A stretch of DNA of 64,000 nucleotides from Streptomyces sp. NBC_00440 (GCF_036014215.1 NZ_CP107921.1:6631501-6695500); one strand, 5' to 3'; shown: positions 44,823 to 53,856, counted from the first letter of the stretch. Numbers and translations are program-made. The notes: a model not told the origin generated them from the letters alone.

Positions 44823-44850
44823 CGATCTGTCGAATCGATTCGACAGATCG
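44823..44850. promoter_or_regulatory. 28-bp perfect palindrome, operator of the LacI-linked sugar operon
   Basis: The half-site CGATCTGTCGAATC (44823-44836) is followed directly by its exact complement to 44850. The central TCGA symmetry and the position, 78 bases after the LacI gene and 91 bases before the binding-protein start, fit a LacI-family operator. A terminator role is less likely as there is no loop. Confidence 0.8.
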
Positions 44851-44941
44851 ACCGCGTAGACCGGGTCGACCGGATCGACATGTCGGCACATCGAACCTCC
44901 GTCCTCTCACAGAGCCGCAGACCGAACGGAGAGCAGCCACC

Positions 44942-46177
44942 ATGCACCTCCTCCGCCGACGCCCGCCGGCGTCGGTCGCGATCGCCACCGCTACGGCCCT
45001 CCTGACCGTGGCCGGCCTCGCCGGCTGCGGGAACGTCCCCGACCCGGGCACGATCACCGTGCTGAACTCGGCCACGGACACCCTCGAACACGATCAGGAG
45101 CAGAAGTTCTTCGATGTGTGCGCGAAGCCGCTCGGAGTCAAGGTCAGACAGACCAGCGTCCCGGCCGACCAGGTGGTCTCGAAGGCGTTGCGGATGGCCT
45201 CGTCCCGCTCGCTGACCGACATCCTGGAGCTGGACGGCTCCGATGTGCCGCAGTTCGCGGACACGGGCGGCCTCGTGCCGCTGAAGAACACCGGTGTCGA
45301 CGTGTCCGGGATGTCGGGCAGCGCCATCACCATGGGCAGCTTCGGCGGCACCCTTTACGGCATCGCGCGCTCGGTCAACTCGCTCGCCCTGATCTACAAC
45401 GTGGACCTGCTCAAGAAGGCCGGGGTCGAACCCCCCACCACCTGGGACGAGCTCAAGGTGACGGCAAGGAAGCTCACGCACGGCAAGACGTACGGGATGG
45501 CCTTCAGCGCGACGCCGGACGCCGACGGGGTCTATCAGTTCCTGCCGTTCTTCTGGTCGGGCGGTGGCGACGAGGCCCATCTAGACAACGGCAAGGGCGC
45601 GCCTGCGCTGCAGCTGTGGACGGACCTGGTGCACCAGAAGTCGGCGTCGAGCGCCGCGGTCACCTGGAACCAGCAGGACGTCAACGACCAGTTCATCGCG
45701 GGCCGCACCGCGATGATGATCAACGGTCCATGGCAGGTCCCGGTGCTCAGTGAGCACAAGGATCTGCACTGGGCGGTCGCCGCGATACCGGTGCCACGGG
45801 CCGGCGGCACGCCGGTGCCGCCGATCGGCGGCACCGTGATGACGGTTCCGCAGACCAAGGACAAGCAGCGGCAGGGGACCGCCGCGAAGATCATCAACTG
45901 CCTCAACGAGCGGAAGAACCAGGTCGCCTGGGGCGAGGCCGTCAACAACGTACCCACCCGCACTTCCGCGGCTGCCGCGTACAAGGCCCGGAACCCGAAG
46001 CTCGGAGCCTTCGCCGACGAGGTCGCGACGGCGCGCTCGCGCACCGACCGGGTCGGTGCGCACTGGCCGGCCGTGTCCGACGCCCTGGCCGGCGCCTTCC
46101 AGTCCGTTCTGACCGGCCGCTCCACACCTGAAGCGGCTCTGAAGCAGGCCCAGTCACGGGCCACGGCCGGCGAGTGA
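44942..46177 (+). CDS. Carbohydrate ABC transporter substrate-binding lipoprotein
   Basis: 411-residue family-1 sugar-binding lipoprotein. A signal peptide ending with lipobox LAGC (Cys about residue 28) precedes the two-lobe domain: ITVLNSATDT, SLTDILELDGSDVPQFAD, YGIARSVNSLALIYN, FLPFFWSGGGDEA, AGRTAMMINGPWQVP. The operon also encodes two permeases and a GH31 alpha-xylosidase-like enzyme, so an alpha-xyloside oligosaccharide is the likely ligand (inference). GGAGAG precedes the ATG. Confidence 0.9.
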   Translation: MHLLRRRPPASVAIATATALLTVAGLAGCGNVPDPGTITVLNSATDTLEHDQEQKFFDVCAKPLGVKVRQTSVPADQVVSKALRMASSRSLTDILELDGSDVPQFADTGGLVPLKNTGVDVSGMSGSAITMGSFGGTLYGIARSVNSLALIYNVDLLKKAGVEPPTTWDELKVTARKLTHGKTYGMAFSATPDADGVYQFLPFFWSGGGDEAHLDNGKGAPALQLWTDLVHQKSASSAAVTWNQQDVNDQFIAGRTAMMINGPWQVPVLSEHKDLHWAVAAIPVPRAGGTPVPPIGGTVMTVPQTKDKQRQGTAAKIINCLNERKNQVAWGEAVNNVPTRTSAAAAYKARNPKLGAFADEVATARSRTDRVGAHWPAVSDALAGAFQSVLTGRSTPEAALKQAQSRATAGE

Positions 46178-46189
46178 GAGACGACTGCC

Positions 46190-47146
46190 ATGACGATCAC
46201 CGCCGCCGTCCAGGCGCCACCGGCAGGAAGCACCGCGGCCGGAACACCCGGGGCCCACAGGCGCCGTGACACGCTGCTGCGCTGGGGCTTCGCCGCTCCG
46301 GCCGTCCTGTACATGCTGGCCTTCTTCGGATACCCGCTCGTCCGCAACGTCGTGATGAGCTTGCAGCACTACACACCGCGTTCCTTCTTCACCGGTGAGT
46401 CGCCCTTCAATGGGTTCGACAACTGGCGCGCCGTGTTCGACAACCCGCTGTTCACCGGCTCCCTCTGGCACACCCTGGTCTTCACGCTCGGCTCGCTGCT
46501 CGGCCAGTTCGTCCTCGGCCTCGCACTCGCCGTGTTCTTCTCCCGCCGTTTCCGGCTGTCCGGATTCGTCCGTGCGGTGCTGCTGTTGCCCTGGCTGGTG
46601 CCGATGGTGGTGTCGGCGGTCGTCTGGCGCAAACTCCTCGACCAGGACACCGGTGTCATCAACAGCCTGCTGACGAATCTGCACATCGTCTCGTCGCCGG
46701 TGCCCTGGCTCAGCAGCCCCGGTGTCGCCCTGCTGTCGGCGACCCTGGTCAACATCTGGATCGGCATCCCGTTCAACATGGTGATCCTCTACGGCGGGCT
46801 CCAGGAGATACCGCGCGATCTGTACGAGGCGGCGGCCCTAGACGGCGCCGGAGCCTGGCGTACGTTCCGCAGCGTCACCCTGCCGCTGCTGCGTCCGGTG
46901 GTGACCGTCGTCCTCGTGCTGGGCTTCATGTCGACGGTGAAGATCCTCGACCTGATCCTCGCACTCACCGGTGGCGGCCCCGCCGACTCCACCCAGACCC
47001 TCGGCACGGTCACCTACCAACTCTCCTTCCAGGAACTGGACTTCGGGCAGGGCGCGGTGGTCGGCGACATCCTCATTCTTGTCAGCGCGGTGTTCGCCGT
47101 GCTCTATCTGCGGTTCAACCGCGCCAACCTCGGTCAGGGGAAGTGA
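46190..47146 (+). CDS. Carbohydrate ABC transporter permease (MalF type)
   Basis: 318-residue permease with a 30-residue cytoplasmic tail and six predicted membrane segments starting at residue 31. The EAA loop (LYEAAALDGAGAWRTF) lies near residue 222. It starts 12 bases after the binding-protein gene and its stop is 5 bases before the next permease start. No ATPase gene is present in the operon. Confidence 0.9.
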   Translation: MTITAAVQAPPAGSTAAGTPGAHRRRDTLLRWGFAAPAVLYMLAFFGYPLVRNVVMSLQHYTPRSFFTGESPFNGFDNWRAVFDNPLFTGSLWHTLVFTLGSLLGQFVLGLALAVFFSRRFRLSGFVRAVLLLPWLVPMVVSAVVWRKLLDQDTGVINSLLTNLHIVSSPVPWLSSPGVALLSATLVNIWIGIPFNMVILYGGLQEIPRDLYEAAALDGAGAWRTFRSVTLPLLRPVVTVVLVLGFMSTVKILDLILALTGGGPADSTQTLGTVTYQLSFQELDFGQGAVVGDILILVSAVFAVLYLRFNRANLGQGK

Positions 47147-47151
47147 TCGCC

Positions 47152-47967
47152 ATGTCCACCCGCCGACTGCGCCGGGGCGGAAACACCGTCATCGCACTGA
47201 TCATTCTGGTCATCCTGCTCTTCCCGCTCTACTGGATGCTCAACATCGCCCTCCAGCCGGGCGAGAGCCTGGCATCGACCGACTGGATACCGACGGCGCC
47301 CGGCTGGGAGAACTTCCACCGCGCGCTCAGCAGCCAGGGCGGGCCGCTCGGCACCAGCCTGGTGGTCGCGCTCGGCGCCGTGGTGGTGTGTCTGGCGCTC
47401 GCCGCACCCGCCGCGTACGGCCTCGCCCAGCTCGGGCCGCGGGGCAGCCGCACCGTTGTCTTCGGCACCCTGATCACGCAGATGGTGCCAGGCATCGTGA
47501 TCGCCAACGCGCTCTACAGCGCCTACGTCGACCTGGACCTGGTCAATTCGACGTTCGGTCTCGTCCTCGCCGACGCCTCGCTCGGGCTGCCGTTCTCCAT
47601 CGTGCTGCTGCGGGCCTTCATGGTGTCCATACCGCGGGAGGTCGTAGAGGCGGCGCTGGTCGACGGGGCGAACCGGTTCACCGCGTTCTGGCGCATCGTC
47701 CTGCCGATGAGCCGCAACGCCCTGATCACCTCCGGCCTCTTCGCATTCCTCTTCGCCTGGTCGGACTTCATGTTCGCGCTGACCCTCAACACCACCGACG
47801 ACGTCAAGCCGGTCACGCTCTCCATGTACGAGTACATCGGCGCACACGTCAGCGACTGGGGCGCGGTCATGGCGACGGCGGTCGTATCCGCCGTACCGGC
47901 CGCGGTCCTGCTCGTGGTGGCCCAGAAGTACGTCGCGGCCGGGATCACCGGCGGCTCCGTCAAATAG
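47152..47967 (+). CDS. Carbohydrate ABC transporter permease (MalG type)
   Basis: 271-residue permease with six membrane segments (from residue 12) and EAA motif VVEAALVDGANRFTAFW near residue 168. The ATG at 47152 lies 9 bases after AGGGGA; the in-frame GTG at 47143 would overlap the upstream stop but is too close to that ribosome site. A small hairpin (TCCGCA/TGCGGA, 47969-47985) lies directly after the stop, before the GH31 gene. Confidence 0.9.
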   Translation: MSTRRLRRGGNTVIALIILVILLFPLYWMLNIALQPGESLASTDWIPTAPGWENFHRALSSQGGPLGTSLVVALGAVVVCLALAAPAAYGLAQLGPRGSRTVVFGTLITQMVPGIVIANALYSAYVDLDLVNSTFGLVLADASLGLPFSIVLLRAFMVSIPREVVEAALVDGANRFTAFWRIVLPMSRNALITSGLFAFLFAWSDFMFALTLNTTDDVKPVTLSMYEYIGAHVSDWGAVMATAVVSAVPAAVLLVVAQKYVAAGITGGSVK

Positions 47968-48074
47968 CTCCGCATGCACTGCGGAACCGGCCGGCTTCAC
48001 CGAACAGACCCGGAAGGGCCTCGGAGCGATGAGCACTGCCGGTCCGGACACCTCGCACCCGAGCAGGAGAACCG

Positions 48075-50384
48075 ATGAAGTTCACCGACGGCTACTGGCT
48101 CATGCGCCCCGGCGTCAGTGCCCACCACGCGGTCTCCGTGGCGGACGCCGTCGTCACGGACGACCGGTTGACGCTGTACGCGCCGGTGAGCCGGGTCACG
48201 AAGCGTGGCGACACCCTCAACGGGCCGCTGCTGACGGTGGATTGCTGGTCGCCCGCCGAAGGCGTGATCGGCGTCCGTACCACCCACCACGGCGGACGGG
48301 CCCCCCGGCGACCCGAGTTCACCCTCAGCCCATCCGGGGAATCCACGGTCAGGATTGTGCGCGAGGGACCGGCCATCGAACTCATCTCAGGTGAGCTGTC
48401 GTTGAAGGTGGACACCGAGGCGCCCTGGCAGCTGGACTTCAGCGGCGGCGGCCGGGCTCTGACCTCCGTCGGCCCGCGCGGCACCGGCTTCGCGACCGAC
48501 GGTGACGACCGGCACTTCATGCTCACACAGCTGTCGCTGGGCGTCGGTGAGAGTGTGTACGGACTCGGCGAGCGCTTCACCCCGCTCGTACGGAACGGCC
48601 AGAGCGTCGACATCTGGCAGGCCGACGGCGGGACGAGCAGTGAACAGGCCTACAAGAACGTCCCGTTCCACCTCACCGACCGGGGGTACGGAGTCTTCGT
48701 CAACCACCCCGGCCAGGTGTCCTACGAGGTCGGCTCGGAGTCCGTCGGGCGGGTCCAGTTCAGCGTCGAGGACCAGTCGCTGGAATTCTTCGTCGTGTAC
48801 GGCCCGACGCCCAAGGAGATCCTCGCCCGCTACACGGCGCTGACCGGCCGGCCCGCGCTGCCGCCGGACTGGTCGTTCGGCCTGTGGCTGTCCACGTCCT
48901 TCACCACCTCCTACGACGAGGCGACGGTCACCCGGTTCGTCACGCGCATGGCCGAGGCCGATATCCCGCTGAGCGTCTTCCACTTCGACTGCTTCTGGAT
49001 GCGCGAGTACCAGTGGAGCGATTTCGTCTGGGACCCGGACGTCTTCCCCGACCCGGTGGGCATGCTGGCCCGGCTCAAGGCGCAGGGCCTGCGGATCTGC
49101 GTCTGGATCAACCCGTACATCGCCCAGAAGTCACCCCTGTTCGCCGAGGGCATGGCGCTCGGGCATCTGCTGAAGAAGCCGGACGGCGACGTATGGCAGT
49201 GGGACAGGTGGCAGGCGGGTATGGCGCTGGTCGACTTCACCAGCCCCGCGGCGCGGGACTGGTACGCGGGCAAGCTGCGGCTGCTGCTCGACCAGGGCGT
49301 GGACTGCTTCAAGACCGACTTCGGCGAGCGTGTACCCGTCGACGTGGCCTGGCACGACGGCTCGGACCCGGAGCGGATGCACAACTACTACACGCAGCTG
49401 TACAACGAGACCGTCTTCGACCTGCTGCGGGAGGTGCGCGGCGAGGGGGAGGCCGTGGTCTTCGCCCGCTCGGCGACCGCCGGGGGCCAGCGGCTGCCGG
49501 TGCACTGGGGCGGCGACTGCGAATCGTCCTTCGAGGCGATGGCCGAATCGCTGCGCGGCGGCCTGTCGCTGGGCCTTTCGGGCTTCGGATTCTGGAGCCA
49601 CGACATCGGGGGCTTCGAGGGCACGCCGACACCGGCACTGTTCAAACGCTGGGTCCAGTTCGGGTTGTTGTCGTCGCACAGCCGGCTGCACGGCAGCAGG
49701 TCCTACCGCGTCCCGTGGGACTACGGCGACGAGGCGGTAGCCGTCACCCGCTCCTTCACCCGGCTCAAGCACCGGCTGATGCCGTACCTGTACCGGGCCG
49801 CCGTCCAGGCGGGCGAGGCGGGTACACCGGTGATGCGCGCCATGGTGCTGGAGTTCCCCGACGACCCGGCCTGCCGGTTCCTCGACCGGCAGTACATGCT
49901 CGGCGACGATCTGCTGGTGGCGCCCGTCTTCACCGAGGGCGGCACCGTCGAGTACTACCTGCCGGCCGGCACCTGGACCAACGTCCTCACCGGGGAACGG
50001 ATCCCGGGGCGGGGCTGGCGGCGGGAGACGCACGGCTTCGACACCCTTCCGCTGCTCGCCAGGGAGGGCGCCGTCGTGCCGTTCGGAGCAGTCGCCGACA
50101 GGCCGGCGTACGACTGGGCGGACGGTGTGACGCTGGGCGTCCACGCCCCGGCCGACGGGTCGACGGCAGTGACGGCCATCCCGCTGCCCGACGGCTCGGG
50201 AGAGGCGGCGGTCTTCACCACCCGGCGATCGGGGGACGAGATCGTCGTGGAGACCGCGAGCGAACTGCCCTGGAACGTACTACTCGTGGGCGCGAGCACG
50301 GCCAGGGGCGGCACTTCGCATCCGCTCGGCGCGCTGCACTCCTGCCCGGCCGGCACACCCCGGCTGACGGCCCACTGGTCGTAG
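48075..50384 (+). CDS. GH31 glycosidase, alpha-xylosidase (YicI) type
   Basis: 769-residue cytoplasmic GH31 enzyme, no signal peptide. A beta-sandwich N-terminal domain (YGLGERFTPLVRNGQ) precedes the TIM barrel, which has nucleophile Asp in CFKTDFGERVPVDV (around residue 414) and acid/base Asp in HWGGDCESSF (around residue 482). The KTDFGE-x-(V/I)P sequence is characteristic of the YicI-type alpha-xylosidases rather than alpha-glucosidases. It would cleave alpha-xylosides such as isoprimeverose after import by the preceding transporter. GGAGAA ribosome site before the ATG. Last gene of the LacI-controlled operon. Confidence 0.88.
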   Translation: MKFTDGYWLMRPGVSAHHAVSVADAVVTDDRLTLYAPVSRVTKRGDTLNGPLLTVDCWSPAEGVIGVRTTHHGGRAPRRPEFTLSPSGESTVRIVREGPAIELISGELSLKVDTEAPWQLDFSGGGRALTSVGPRGTGFATDGDDRHFMLTQLSLGVGESVYGLGERFTPLVRNGQSVDIWQADGGTSSEQAYKNVPFHLTDRGYGVFVNHPGQVSYEVGSESVGRVQFSVEDQSLEFFVVYGPTPKEILARYTALTGRPALPPDWSFGLWLSTSFTTSYDEATVTRFVTRMAEADIPLSVFHFDCFWMREYQWSDFVWDPDVFPDPVGMLARLKAQGLRICVWINPYIAQKSPLFAEGMALGHLLKKPDGDVWQWDRWQAGMALVDFTSPAARDWYAGKLRLLLDQGVDCFKTDFGERVPVDVAWHDGSDPERMHNYYTQLYNETVFDLLREVRGEGEAVVFARSATAGGQRLPVHWGGDCESSFEAMAESLRGGLSLGLSGFGFWSHDIGGFEGTPTPALFKRWVQFGLLSSHSRLHGSRSYRVPWDYGDEAVAVTRSFTRLKHRLMPYLYRAAVQAGEAGTPVMRAMVLEFPDDPACRFLDRQYMLGDDLLVAPVFTEGGTVEYYLPAGTWTNVLTGERIPGRGWRRETHGFDTLPLLAREGAVVPFGAVADRPAYDWADGVTLGVHAPADGSTAVTAIPLPDGSGEAAVFTTRRSGDEIVVETASELPWNVLLVGASTARGGTSHPLGALHSCPAGTPRLTAHWS

Positions 50385-50392
50385 CAGGCTGC

Positions 50393-50409
50393 CGGTCGTG
50401 GCGACCGGG
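50393..50409. terminator. Hairpin between convergent GH31 and PTH2-like genes
   Basis: CCGGTCG and CGACCGG flank a three-base loop, 8 bases after the GH31 stop; it could serve both converging transcripts. Confidence 0.5.
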
Positions 50410-50485
50410 ACATCCGGCACCGGGAGGTCTCAAGGAGAACAGCTGGCTCGACGGCCGCCGGGTGGTGCCGGCGTGGAGCAGCCGC

Positions 50486-51211
50486 CTACGGCCGTCGTCC
50501 CTGCGGGAGCGGGCAGAAGCGGCTGCCCCCTTCGACCGCGACGGTCTCCCCGGGCGCGATCTCGGTGAACCCCGCGTCATGTACGACCGGCAGCCCGCTC
50601 GCGGTCAGTTCGCCCCAGTGCCCAGGAGCCGCCGTCCGAACCGACAGCGGGAACCCGGCGGCCCGCCACGCGTCCCGCTCGGCGTCGGAAAGCTCCCACC
50701 AGGCGAGCTGTGCGCCATGGCCGGTCTGTGCCATCGACTTGCCCGCCGACATGTCCAGTTGAGGGTTGAGCCAGATGACCGGCGCGGTGCGGTCCGGCGC
50801 GGGCAGCAGCTCGGGATCGTCCAGGTCGGTGCCGCTGACCTGGAGCTTCGCCAGCTCCTTCGGCCAGCCGTCCAGCGGCACCGGAGGGAAGACCCGTACC
50901 TCGGCCGCGGAACCGGTGACGGTGATGCCCGGCAGCGCCGAAGCCTTCCGCCACTCGGCGCCGCGTGCCCGCCGTACGACCTTGCGGATCCGGGCGTCCT
51001 GCCAGTCCGCCATCGCCTGCGCCCACTCGCCGTCACCCAGCGAGCGTTCGTCCGACAGCATCACGAGCACCGCACGAGCCGCCGTCTCCAGCGCGTCCGT
51101 ACGGGCCGGGGGTTCGGCCTTCTCGATGTGAACCACCAGCGGAAGGACGAACTGCGGGGCCTCGTCGCGTGCCGTCGGCTCCGCGCGGAAAGGGCTGTCG
51201 TTGCTGCTCAC
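50486..51211 (-). CDS. Peptidyl-tRNA hydrolase (PTH2-like)
   Basis: 241-residue protein. The C-terminal half has the PTH2-type motif GKSMAQTGHGAQLAWWEL, where Lys and the AQ-x-x-H segment match the archaeal/eukaryotic type hydrolase active region; the N-terminal half (PQFVLPLVVHIEKAEP, LVMLSDERS) is specific to actinobacteria. It would recycle peptidyl-tRNAs in addition to the usual Pth. GTG start. Convergent with GH31 and divergent from the AIM24 gene. Confidence 0.72.
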   Translation of the reverse strand: MSSNDSPFRAEPTARDEAPQFVLPLVVHIEKAEPPARTDALETAARAVLVMLSDERSLGDGEWAQAMADWQDARIRKVVRRARGAEWRKASALPGITVTGSAAEVRVFPPVPLDGWPKELAKLQVSGTDLDDPELLPAPDRTAPVIWLNPQLDMSAGKSMAQTGHGAQLAWWELSDAERDAWRAAGFPLSVRTAAPGHWGELTASGLPVVHDAGFTEIAPGETVAVEGGSRFCPLPQGRRP

Positions 51212-51325
51212 CCGCCCCAGTCTGCCAGTCGGGTGCCAGCGGATTTCCCGCGGATTCCCCCTGGATTCCCGGCGGTGCTCCACCGATTCTTGGCGGAGGG
51301 GAATCTTCCGGGTGAGGATGCCCCC

Positions 51326-52003
51326 ATGAAGAGCGATCTTTTCCAGACCGAGTACATGGCGCAGCAGGCGACTGCCCCCGGCATGACCCTGCAGAACGCC
51401 AAGTCGATCAAGTACACCGTCAACGGTGACATGCTCGCGCGGCAGGGCGCGATGATCGCTTACCGGGGGAATCTCCAGTTCGAGCGCAAGGGCCAGGGCA
51501 TAGGCGGAATGCTCAAGCGCGCCGTCACCGGCGAGGGGCTGCCGCTGATGTCCGTCACCGGGCAGGGCGAGGCCTGGTTCGCCCACGAAGCGGCGAACTG
51601 CTTCATCGTCGACGTGGAGCAGGGCGACGCGCTCACCATCAACGGCCGCAACGTCCTGTGCTTCGACTCCACGCTCTCGTACGAGATCAAGACCGTGAAG
51701 GGCTCCGGCATCGCGGGCGGCGGGCTCTTCAACAGCCTCTTCACCGGTTACGGCAAGCTCGGGCTGATCTGCGAGGGCAACCCCATCGTCATCCCGGTCA
51801 CCCCGCAGCAGCCGGTCTACGTCGACACCGACGCCGTCGTCGGCTGGTCCGCCCACCTGCAGACCTCGCTGCACCGCTCGCAGTCGATCGGCTCCATGAT
51901 CCGCGGCGGCTCCGGTGAGGCCGTCCAACTGATGCTCCAGGGCGAGGGATTCGTGATCGTACGGCCCAGCGAGGCCAAGCCCGAGAAACCGCAGCAGCAC
52001 TGA
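51326..52003 (+). CDS. AIM24 family protein
   Basis: 225-residue protein of the AIM24/TIGR00266 (DUF124) family, a beta-rich fold of unknown biochemical function. Typical features: MTLQNAKSIKYTVNGDMLARQGAM, GEGLPLMSVTGQGEAWFA, NVLCFDSTLSYEIK, and the glycine-rich GSGIAGGGLFNSLFTGYG. GTGAGGA precedes the ATG. Its stop codon overlaps a possible CTG start of the ABC ATPase, implying a three-gene operon. Confidence 0.88.
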   Translation: MKSDLFQTEYMAQQATAPGMTLQNAKSIKYTVNGDMLARQGAMIAYRGNLQFERKGQGIGGMLKRAVTGEGLPLMSVTGQGEAWFAHEAANCFIVDVEQGDALTINGRNVLCFDSTLSYEIKTVKGSGIAGGGLFNSLFTGYGKLGLICEGNPIVIPVTPQQPVYVDTDAVVGWSAHLQTSLHRSQSIGSMIRGGSGEAVQLMLQGEGFVIVRPSEAKPEKPQQH

Positions 52004-52014
52004 GGCTCGAAGCG

Positions 52015-52869
52015 GTGGGCCGCCGGTACGGCCTCGGCGGCCCCTGGGTGCTGCGCGGGGTGGTCCTCGACCTGCCCGCACGCGCGCTGGTCCGGGTCGA
52101 AGGCCCCAACGGCAGCGGGAAATCCACCCTGCTCCGGCTGCTCGCCGGGATCGACACCCCGACGGCGGGCCGGATCACCGGCCGTCCCCGTACCGCGTAC
52201 GTCCCCGAACGCTTCTCCGCCGCTCTGCCGTTCACCGCCACCGGCTACCTCGTCCACCTCGGCCGGATCCACGGCCTGCGGCGGGCGGACGCTGCGGCGC
52301 GCGCCGAGGAGTGGCTGACCCGCTTCGGGGCGGTGGGCCATGCCCGTACACCGCTCGGTGAACTGTCCAAGGGCACCGCCCAGAAGGTCGCGGTCGCCCA
52401 GGCGCTGCTGGCCGGGCCGGAGTTGCTGATCCTCGACGAGGCCTGGACCGGCCTGGACACCGCGGCCCGTGCGGAGCTCGACCGGGCGGTCGCCGAGCGG
52501 GTCGCGGCCGGTGCCACGGCTGTCTTCGTCGACCACGATCCGCAGCGTCTGGCGGACGCGGTCGACCTCCGACTACGGGTCGAGGGGGCCTCGCTCGTCC
52601 AGGTCCCGGCGGTGCCGCGGCAGTCGGCCGCGGCCCGGGGGAGCATGGTCCGGATCGAGGCCGGCGGGCCGCCGGGAGCGGTGGTACCCGCCGGGCTGCC
52701 GGGAAACCCGGTGCACGAAAGCCGGGCGGACACCACGGTGTTCACCGTCTCCGCCGCGTACTCCGACGCCCTGCTGCGCGCCCTGCTCGCGGCGGGCCCG
52801 CCCTGGCACATCCGCGCGGTCACCGCCGCCGGTTCCCTCGCGGAGCCGCTCACCGACGGGGAACGATGA
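52015..52869 (+). CDS. ABC exporter ATP-binding protein
   Basis: ATPase of a small exporter (284 aa from this start). Walker A GPNGSGKSTLL, signature LSKGTAQ, Walker B LLILDEAWTGLD and H-loop VFVDHD are present; the Q-loop is shortened (YVPERF, as in heterodimeric or CcmA-like exporters). The usual first strand (LRLEAVGRRYG) begins upstream of the GTG at 52015, so the true start may be the CTG at 52000, whose CTGA would overlap the AIM24 stop. The C-terminal 90 residues beyond the ATPase core are Pro/Gly-rich. Its stop overlaps the next gene start. Confidence 0.82.
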   Translation: MGRRYGLGGPWVLRGVVLDLPARALVRVEGPNGSGKSTLLRLLAGIDTPTAGRITGRPRTAYVPERFSAALPFTATGYLVHLGRIHGLRRADAAARAEEWLTRFGAVGHARTPLGELSKGTAQKVAVAQALLAGPELLILDEAWTGLDTAARAELDRAVAERVAAGATAVFVDHDPQRLADAVDLRLRVEGASLVQVPAVPRQSAAARGSMVRIEAGGPPGAVVPAGLPGNPVHESRADTTVFTVSAAYSDALLRALLAAGPPWHIRAVTAAGSLAEPLTDGER

Positions 52870-53534
52870 CCGCACTCCTCCGCTACCAGGCGGCTCTGCT
52901 GCTCCGCTCCCAGCGCTGGCTGGCGCCCGTCCTGCTGTACGGGATCTTCCTCGCGGTGGGCGCCGGGAGCGGCGATCCGGTGCTCGACTCGCTCGGTTAC
53001 GCCGCCGCCGCGCTGCTGCCGGTCGCGGCCTGGCTGGTGCGGATCTGCGTCAACCAGGAACCGGCGGCCGCCCGCGACTGCGTCGCAGCCGCGACGAGCC
53101 CGCGCCGGGGCCATCTCGCCTCGCTGGGCGTCGCCGCGGGGTGCGCGGCCCTGCTCGGCTGCGCGGGCACCCTGGTGATCACGCTGATCAGCTCGCCGAC
53201 CGACACCAGCCACCAGGTGGCCGTTCCACTGTTCCCGGCCGGGGTGGCCGGGCTGCTCGCCTCGTTCGTCTGCGCGCTGACCGGCGCCGCTGCGGGCGCG
53301 GTCCTCACCCGCCCGGTGCTGCACGGCAGGGGCTGGTCGGTCGCGGCCACCTCACTCGCCGCGCTCCTGCTGCTGGTCACCGAGGGCTCACCCGCCAGGT
53401 CGGCGGTGTACGGCCTGGTCTCCGGGTCGCGGACCGGCACTGTGCACACCCCGGTGCTGCCCCTGCTCTTCGCGGTGCTGGTCGCAGCCCTGGCGGCCAC
53501 CGGCGCGAGCGCGCTCGCCGCACGACGGGGCTGA
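52866..53534 (+). CDS. Small ABC exporter membrane subunit
   Basis: 222-residue protein with six hydrophobic segments (about residues 18-36, 43-60, 90-112, 123-145, 160-178, 195-215), the expected membrane partner of the preceding ATPase. ATG overlaps the ATPase stop (ATGA). No family-specific motif is recognisable; substrate unknown. Confidence 0.75.
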   Translation: MTALLRYQAALLLRSQRWLAPVLLYGIFLAVGAGSGDPVLDSLGYAAAALLPVAAWLVRICVNQEPAAARDCVAAATSPRRGHLASLGVAAGCAALLGCAGTLVITLISSPTDTSHQVAVPLFPAGVAGLLASFVCALTGAAAGAVLTRPVLHGRGWSVAATSLAALLLLVTEGSPARSAVYGLVSGSRTGTVHTPVLPLLFAVLVAALAATGASALAARRG

Positions 53535-53615
53535 AGCAGGGGCCCGGCCGGACAGGGTCCGGCTGAGTGCGGCCGGCCCGATGGAGCAGGGGCCCGGCTG
53601 AGTACGCTCGTACGC

Positions 53616-53813
53616 ATGGACGAGTCCTACTGCGAGACCCCTGCGGCACCCGCACCCGCAACACCCGCGGACGAGACCGTGCCGGGCGGCCCTCCGTATG
53701 CCGAGTGCGTGCTGTGCCGCAAGCCGACCGAGTACCCGGAGTCGACGCGCGGTGCGACGCTCTGCCCCGTCTGCGAGTGGCAGGAAGCGGGCCGGACCGC
53801 CTGCTCCGGCTGA
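53616..53813 (+). CDS. Small zinc-ribbon protein
   Basis: 65-residue protein with four Cys in a zinc-ribbon arrangement (CVLC then CPVC, 18-19 residues apart) after an Ala/Pro-rich N-terminus. Codon bias supports a real gene. Function unknown. No ribosome site is evident. The 80 bases upstream contain a direct repeat of AGCAGGGGCCCGGC. Confidence 0.62.
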   Translation: MDESYCETPAAPAPATPADETVPGGPPYAECVLCRKPTEYPESTRGATLCPVCEWQEAGRTACSG

Positions 53814-53819
53814 GCGCGG

Positions 53820-53844
53820 GCCGGCCGGGGTGCGCCCGGCCGGC
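53820..53844. terminator. Bidirectional terminator between zinc-ribbon and OsmC genes
   Basis: GCCGGCCGGG pairs perfectly with CCCGGCCGGC (10 bp, 5-base loop) in the 43 bases between two convergent genes. Confidence 0.75.
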
Positions 53845-53856
53845 GGTGCGGGCGGC

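Noticed and set aside
44823..44850. The 28-bp palindrome as a terminator of the LacI gene
   Set aside because: No loop between the arms and a position just upstream of the transporter genes favour an operator.
44177..46177. Longer start for the LacI-linked binding protein
   Set aside because: It would overlap the LacI gene in another frame and cross the operator; the signal peptide begins at 44942.
48884..52003. 1039-residue plus-strand frame ending with the AIM24 protein
   Set aside because: The first 800 residues are an out-of-frame reading of GH31 and the antisense of the PTH2-like gene; the AIM24 gene starts at 51326.
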